From Gentiana macrophylla (lineage: Eukaryota > Streptophyta > Magnoliopsida > Gentianales > Gentianaceae), in contig JAOBSW010000626.1 of the NCBI GenBank assembly GCA_026214975.1, positions 207,082-271,081 on the forward strand: 64,000 nucleotides of DNA. The letters run 5' to 3'. Shown here in pieces: positions 57,950-64,000 of the stretch (position 1 is its first letter; every line of letters begins with the position of its first letter). Under the pieces are notes generated by a model, which saw only the letters and a list, made by a program, of their open reading frames with translations, did not search any database and was not told the origin of the DNA. A program made the translations under genes and the position numbers.

Positions 57950-59400
57950 GAGCCTGAAATTTTGGATGAGAAAGTAGTTTGACATAAGAATTTAAAGTTA
58001 AAAATCATTCATTGATATATAATCATTCATTGACATAAGTAGTTTGAATCATTCAAAGTAACATTTCAACATGTACATTATAACAATTTGTCCAACAATT
58101 GACTTTACATTATAACAAGAAGAATACTACCGGACTGTAAGCGCTTGATTCATTGATATGTTGTTTATAATTATTCCTTTCATTTCCGCACTTGTTCATC
58201 TATTAATATTTTCTCGAATTTTGTCGTGTTACAACTCTTTGATGTAGTATATCATATAAATTATACAATCATACCGTGATCGGTTTTTGTTCAATGGATT
58301 AGTACTCGATATTAGTAATTAAAGAGAATACATTTAATAATTTCTTATGTTTTGACTTTTTTGTAGTAAGTAGGTTGCCAACTTTTGTATTTTCACAGGC
58401 ATTCTTCGATGCTCCTTCAATTTAGTTGATTCATCTTGGTAAATGCAGCTCCAAATAATTGATTTTGTGAATATGTATTTCAAATGGACCAAGAAGCACA
58501 TTATATAACAATTGAAGTAATAAGAATAATAATAGTAATAAATAGATATAATTGCTTAGAAGTTTTTCGCATTTTTCAAGTAAGGGTCCATTCCTCTTCC
58601 TATTTTTAATGGTACGTATTCCAAGTATTTTGTGTGTTATTGTGAGTTAGAAGCACCCAATGGTTTCATAATTTCTTTTTCCGCCGCCCCACATTGGCAT
58701 GTACATTGTTTTTCCTTGTCTTATGTTTTTGAGAATCTCCTTCATGGGTTCCTCTAGAATTATCAATCGTGTCTCCTAACCTTAAAAATCCGCTTGCAAA
58801 AATGATGTTAATCTTCATAGTAACAATTGTACTAACATCACCGTAGAAGTATAAGAGTCTAATTTATCATACAAATGATGCCGATTGATTTATCTCGTGA
58901 AAATTGCATATATTAATCATGTGTGAAGTTATTGTTTCAATAGCTAAATTATAGTGCATATAAAAGTGGATATTCTAGTGATATTATGAACTTCTTACCG
59001 ATTCGTCAATGAATACTCATTCATTTCTTTCACGAGTGTATTGACAAGAATAAACAGGTAATCTCCCATTGATTTTGCCAACACTCGCTGTCGTGGTATA
59101 ATTACGGGAGTCACATTATTATTGAATATGCAATCCATATTACAAGAATCGCTTATGAAGAGATACTTACAGAGAGCCACCATCCTCATTATGATCATGA
59201 TACATTGAAATGCCTCTTGAATGATATGTGCTCCACATCCGTATTCATCCTTTGATCATTTACTATTCCCTCGATCAAGTCGTTATCTTTGGAGGAATGT
59301 ATTCTTCTTCATTTATTTTATTTTTCCATTTCCTATGTTGTAGTCAAATGCTTCATCCTTTACAAATTCTTCATGTCTCTTGGATTTTTTTGGTCCCTGT
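57950..59400. other. Unassigned AT-rich stretch
   Basis: No repeat partner in the window and no coding region supported on either strand. A direct duplication of a short TTCATTGATATATAATCATTCATTGACATAAG-type segment is seen at about 58005-58040. Confidence 0.45.
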
Positions 59401-59404
59401 AGAA

Positions 59405-60900
59405 GGGTGAGAATATAGTCCTATGTGGGGAGGTGAATATTATATTGGGAGTTCAAAACTTTTATGATGAAAAGAGTTTTTGCAAAGCAGTAAATAAAAC
59501 CCTTCTAAAAGTATTTTCAAAGTGTTTAAGCAATCATGCATGATATATCTAAGTAGTTAAAGTAAATGCAGAAAGTGAAGTGTTGTAATGTTAATAACAC
59601 AAGGTTTTATAGTGGTCCAAGGTGGTGTAATCCCTTAATCCACTCTTCTCCTGTGATGATTGAAGGAATTCACTATTGTCTTTCACCAATACAATAGTTA
59701 AGATTGTCCTTGGCTACACAAGCTTCACAATCTACAGACTATCACACCCTAGCTACAAAAGCTTTAGTGACTCGGGCCACACACAAAGCCTCCTGAACAA
59801 ATCCTTTAGCAGCCTATCACACCATGACACAGCCTTCTCATATCTCTTTAATCCAGATGCAGAGGGAGTGTGAATTTGATAAACCACAAACCGATCAAGT
59901 CCCACTTTGATGATTTCTGATGAAGTCCTTGGTAATTATGAACTTGATTATCTAGTTATGTCTTTAAAGTTAAGGTATGAAGGCTCGATAATTTGACAGA
60001 GTTTTGGCACTTCGAATCTAATGAATAATCTTGTTGTTGCGTGTCCTCTATGTTTTTCTTGTCCACAATCCCTTTATTTTTAGTCATGATTCTGAATTTG
60101 AATTTCCCGTCCATTAGCTATTTAATGTACAAAATAACTTGATTCTCGCCTTGATTTAATCTTCATTGATTTCAAAGTGATCCGGATTTTCATCAAATGT
60201 TCTTCATAAAATCCGTCCGAGATTGATTTCGTGATTAAATGTTCATTGAATGGTTGATCTTCCATATTTTCCATGTTTTGAATAAGTGCGCATAACTTAC
60301 TTTACTCACGCTTTTCTTTACTTCACCGGTTGAGTGATTCCTTCACTTGGGTGCTCCCTTAGTTACTTCACCGGTCGAAAGGGATCGCTTACTCGGGTTG
60401 CTTATTCTTTTACTTTGTTGCTTTGTTGATCACCGATAGTCATTTACTTCACTATCCTTATTTTTGGGTGAGATTAATGTACATCATATTATAGAAAATT
60501 GAGTGTCATCACATGTAAAAATACTTAGACTCACCTAAGGTCATCATAGACTTCTTGATGTAAGTCACCCATAGGTCTTCACTTCACTATGTCGGGTACC
60601 TTGGTTGTCTTCACACGAGAAATGGTTCCGCTTCCTTGGTTGTCTTCACTGAGCCGGGTCTGGCTTTTACTGAAATGCCTACCTGGGTTTAGTACAATGC
60701 TTGTCTGATCGAACTTATACAAATATGTCGACTTCTAAGTAAAGCCTATACAAACATTTCTCCTTTATTTCAACATATTTCGTGATTGCTATAACAACTA
60801 GTATGGCCATCATCAAAACAATAAAATGTTCCTAGCAATTTCCTTTTATGATGCCAAAACCTCATAAGCCCTAACATAAGTAAACCCATTTTCATATAAC
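59405..60900 (-). repeat. SIRE-like LTR fragment (minus orientation)
   Basis: It begins CTATGTGGGGAGGTGAATATTATA and proceeds through GAGTTTTTGCAAAGCAGTAAA, TTTATAGTGGTCCAAGG and CACTCTTCTCCTG. This is the order found in reversed SIRE-type LTRs, and its beginning parallels the D LTR at 34545-34600. TTTTTTTGGT stands where a primer site would adjoin, but none is intact. The right end is undefined. Repeated CTTCACCGGT words lie at about 60320-60375. Confidence 0.4.
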
Positions 60901-60976
60901 AAACAGAATAAAATCGTAAATTTAATCATCCATAAAGGCATAAGTTATTCAAAATAACAAGCTATTATTACAACTA

Positions 60977-61923
60977 CTAGTTCTTCATATTTTCTTTGTA
61001 CCTCTTGAACTTTGTAATGTGAATGCTGATCATATCTTTGAAGTTTACTCGAAAATTCTCATCCAAGAAGCCAAAGCAGCTTCTCTTGGTTGATTCCAAA
61101 GGATTTCGTTGAACAACATGTTGAACTCTAGTGAGTGTCTCATGTGCTTGAGGCTTGCCAAAGTATTCTTCTACCCTTTCTTGGCAATTCAAAGATGTCT
61201 CCATCCTAAAGTTTAAGTTCTTTGTACATTTACCATTGTTCTTGACTTGATTTACTGACATATGTGTCTAAGAATCCTTTCGTGATCTTCAAATTATAAT
61301 CTCCATTCCACTCGTAAGATCTTCCGGACTTTTAGATCCTTGAAAGCCCTCAACCGATCCTCTCGTGTTTTGCACAGGTTCTCCCTCGCCTTGTGCTTCA
61401 TGTGTTGTCCTCCTTGTGAGATATAAATTTTTTTATCTTAAGATACAGTTTGGCTTATCAAAGTTGTATCCACTCTTCATGTTTAGATAGCCAATCTAGC
61501 CATGCTTCGTCTCGAGTCATGCTTGTGCCTTTCATACAAGGCTTCAAAATTTTGTGGAAAATCCATTCTCTTTCCCCGACTATTTCATCATTAGATTCCC
61601 TCAGATCTATGAGTAATTGGGCTCCTTCTCATGAGTCCTCTAGCAGTAAGATCTTCCCGCTCACTAGTCCTATATTGAGTTTGACCACTTCTACTGTGAA
61701 ATGCAGGTTGTGTTGTCTCATGAGTTTTTCTTCCGGCTTGAGGTTCTAGGACTTGGCCGATTGCCCGATATGTCTCGCCATCATCCCTTCTTTGCAATCG
61801 AAAAGGTAAACCAATGCAAGGATATATCCTTGTCCTTTCCCTTCTTCTTGAATTCTTCTTTGCTACCTTCTCTCCTTCAAAGAATGATTCGTAACTCTGC
61901 CTCTCTAGCTTTTGTTTGTTCAT
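60977..61923 (-). pseudogene. Degenerate minus-strand coding region, family unknown
   Basis: Two open pieces, 61923-61591 (110 residues, basic, with EPQAGRKTHETTQPAFHSRS and QTQYRTSEREDLTARGLM) and 61261-60977 (94 residues, with VEEYFGKPQAHETLTRVQH and GFLDENFRVNFKDMISIH). They are joined by coding-like text in other frames (WLDWLSKHEEW near 61505-61475). The run looks like one protein of >300 residues, broken by at least two frame changes. Charged helical segments are evident; no zinc knuckle, protease or polymerase motif. I do not recognise the family; a transposable-element protein is the default guess. Confidence 0.4.
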
Positions 61924-62036
61924 TGATGAAGGTTAAAATAGTCTCATCCTACGGCATCAATATTCTATCCATTATGAAGAAAGGTAATAGTTGTTTCTGA
62001 TTTATAAATATGAACCATTTGAGTTCAATATTATAT

Positions 62037-63380
62037 GTCGGGTTTACGAGTCGAGAAATCGCACTTAGCGCTTATTTTCCCTATTTTGATATTGTTTCGT
62101 GTATTATTTGATGATTTTCGCAATACTAAATATTGGACCGAGCATGATGGACGCACCTAGAGTGGTCTCAACGAAAAGGATTCAGTCTAGGTATTCCGTA
62201 AAACATCCAAGTTAAGTCGGTTGAAGAAAATGACAAAAGTACGCCTGATAACCTGAGGAAAGGCCGATTTCACCGAGGGTCGGTGAAGCTTTTGAAACAC
62301 ATTTTCTTGGATGATGGGTCTAACTAGATGTTCCTAAGTCGGTTTAGATAGCTATAAATAAGAGGTCACTTCGCACTTCAATGTAACAATAGTATCATAC
62401 AATTTAAATTATTATGCAATAAAAGTTCCTTGTTCTTTATTTTATTTATTTTATGAGTTCGTCGGAGAGACGCACGGAGTCCGCCAGTGGGAGAGATCCA
62501 AACAAGATCTACGCCATCTTTGAGTGTATGATTTTCTGCCTTGTCCAAGATGTAGATCTATCATTGTTCTATTCAACTTGTATGTTTTAATTGTTATTTA
62601 GTTTAATTATGTAGTACTAATTTATTTTTCCTCATGTGTTATAGATCCGATTCGCTGGTGAAGAAATCATGGAATAGTAGTTAGTTATGCTTCTTCATAT
62701 CTCACGACGGTCTATATCGTTAGATCCGATACCTAGTAAATTACTAATTCATGATAATCGGCGCCACGCACGTTGATCTATAGATTTAATTTACATGTTT
62801 TTAGCCTCGATCAACTATTTGCATGTTATCGTAAATTAACATGCAGGATCAAGTAAGGAAGTGTTAATTAGGACATTATCTTGACGGACTCTAGAACGTG
62901 TCGGTCAATGTCGGCTAGCTTGTTCAAAGTGGTTCGGGCGGTATGAGTTAGTGCTCACATCGATAAATTTCTAGTTCTTATGCGACGGCTAGGAGAGGTA
63001 GCTTATGAGCAGATTGTCTATCGCGATTGTCATAGTAAATAGGTTAGGAGTTGTACCAGAAATAACAATGAATAAATTCACCATTGGGGAGGATCAAGTG
63101 TATGTGTGGTGGGGGAATAACTAATTACTCAGCACTGAACTAATACATTGTAAACTCTAGTTTGCTTGCTGAACTTGCATAATATTGCTAGCTTGATTGT
63201 TACCAAATTTTACTACTATCTATATTATAGTTGGTCGCAGACCGCTATCGCGGTCAAGCCTCAATCTTGATAATTAGATGACTCTTACGCAGTCTCCTGT
63301 GGGGATCGAATCGTGATTTGCTAGTATTTTACTACGAAGACCTGGTCCTATTAAGTTAGTAAGTGCCTTGCACGTGAACA
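62037..63380 (+). repeat. 5' LTR of a second tRNA-Asp-primed gypsy element (Athila/Tat-like)
   Basis: The 3' edge is fixed by GTGAACA at 63380 and a primer site at 63388, the same layout as in the Athila element. The 5' edge TGTCGGGTTTACG is the nearest plausible TG start and is uncertain, with no second copy in the window. A TATA motif TATAAATA is at 62353-62360, with an AATAAAAG word about 62418-62425. Confidence 0.55.
62353..62360 (+). promoter_or_regulatory. TATA box in the 62 kb LTR
   Basis: TATAAATA in GCTATAAATAAGAGG, about 60 bases before an AATAAA-type signal; typical plant LTR arrangement. Confidence 0.45.
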
Positions 63381-63387
63381 AGATTTT

Positions 63388-63403
63388 TGGCACCATTGTC
63401 GGG
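63388..63403 (+). other. Decayed tRNA-Asp-type primer binding site
   Basis: TGGCACCATTGTCGGG differs from the site at 8338-8353 at three positions, each a transition at a CG dinucleotide or a C. It lies 7 bases after the LTR end. Confidence 0.7.
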
Positions 63404-64000
63404 ACTTCGTACAAGAATACTTTTGTTTAAGATTGAGCCTTCGTGATAAATTTGAGTCCATTGAATCGGAAGTCCGCTGGTAGTCCGCTTATACCGGGGT
63501 CAGCATAGAGCGCCTAATTAAAATATGGAAAAGGTATGACCGGTATAACCAAGTTACCCATTAGAACTCGTAGGTCCTAATTTTTCCGTAATCGTTTCAG
63601 CTAACTCGTGAGCTACAAGTAGTAAGTTTTTGTATTTTTTAGTCTCACACAGCAGTGTAATACTGGTGAGCAGTGCAAGTCACCAACCTTTTATTTTCAT
63701 TTCAGCCTTGTAGCACGCTATATGAAGTTCAAAGCAGCTCAGATCTTCTAGAGATTCACACCTCGAGATTGAAAAGTTTGCTAGATAAAAGAGAAAGTGA
63801 AACTGGTGAAAGATCTTATATTAAAGGGACTAATTAGGCACGCATGGTAGTTGAGATCATAATCGAGAGAAGTTGAAGAAGACAGTAAAACCAACAAGGC
63901 AATGTAGAACGGACATAACGGGGATGTAACGGAGCAGAGTTGTGGTACATGCCAGGTATGGGAGAACTCTACAGAGCAATCCGTGAAGCTAATAATTTCA
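63404..64000 (+). other. Leader of the second gypsy element, cut by window end
   Basis: No gag start is identified before the window ends; ORFs are short and of no clear family. Confidence 0.4.

Overview
This window is plant nuclear DNA, most likely from a eudicot, and it is intergenic heterochromatin. It is AT-rich and nearly every recognisable piece belongs to an LTR retrotransposon. Lineages seen are a Ty3/gypsy Athila-type element, a gypsy element with initiator-Met primer site (Tekay/Del-like ends), Ty1/copia SIRE-type elements and other copia families with 1.6-2.4 kb LTRs. Remnants of a Mutator-like (MULE) transposase and one probable tRNA-derived SINE also occur. I found no intact host gene, rRNA or convincing tRNA gene. 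All retroelement reading frames are broken.

Layout. 1-4565: a minus-strand LTR element with very long LTRs and only ~730 bp of interior. 4566-6574: unassigned AT-rich DNA with an imperfect duplication. 6575-19031: a 5'-truncated LTR (family A) split by a complete 11.5 kb Athila element (6735-18272, TSD TTGGA). 19042-19428: MULE transposase fragment. 19570-55842: a nest bounded by two LTRs of one copia family (C). Inside C lie, in order: a SIRE-type gag remnant D (minus strand; pieces at 21660-22196 and 32881-34190, its LTR at 34513-36880). D is interrupted by complete minus-strand copia element B (22202-32875, TSD TCAAC), which itself holds a SINE-like unit and a lone family-A LTR (28937-30774). 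Next comes SIRE element E on the plus strand (37046-50330), whose reverse transcriptase is split by a solo family-A LTR (42612-44401, TSD ACTTA), and last a degraded 3' interior of C. 55843-56690 carries a CCHC zinc knuckle that fits the C-terminus of a MULE transposase. 56700-62036 is a mosaic of LTR-like and degenerate coding pieces. 62037-64000 is the 5' LTR, primer site and leader of a second gypsy element with a tRNA-Asp-type primer site, cut by the window end.

Order of events can be read from the nesting: MULE, then LTR A and C, then D and E, then B, Athila and the solo LTRs. Two patterns not explained by annotation are the most worth checking. First, sister LTRs differ again and again by the same word exchange at CTG/CAG sites (CTG to TCG, CAGT to CGCT), which looks like a systematic base-calling or assembly effect at plant CHG-methylated sites, or else a real mutational signature. 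Second, quasi-palindromic GGACG-n-CGTCC motifs are clustered in the LTRs of two unrelated gypsy families, and divergence between the two Athila LTRs is concentrated in those clusters.
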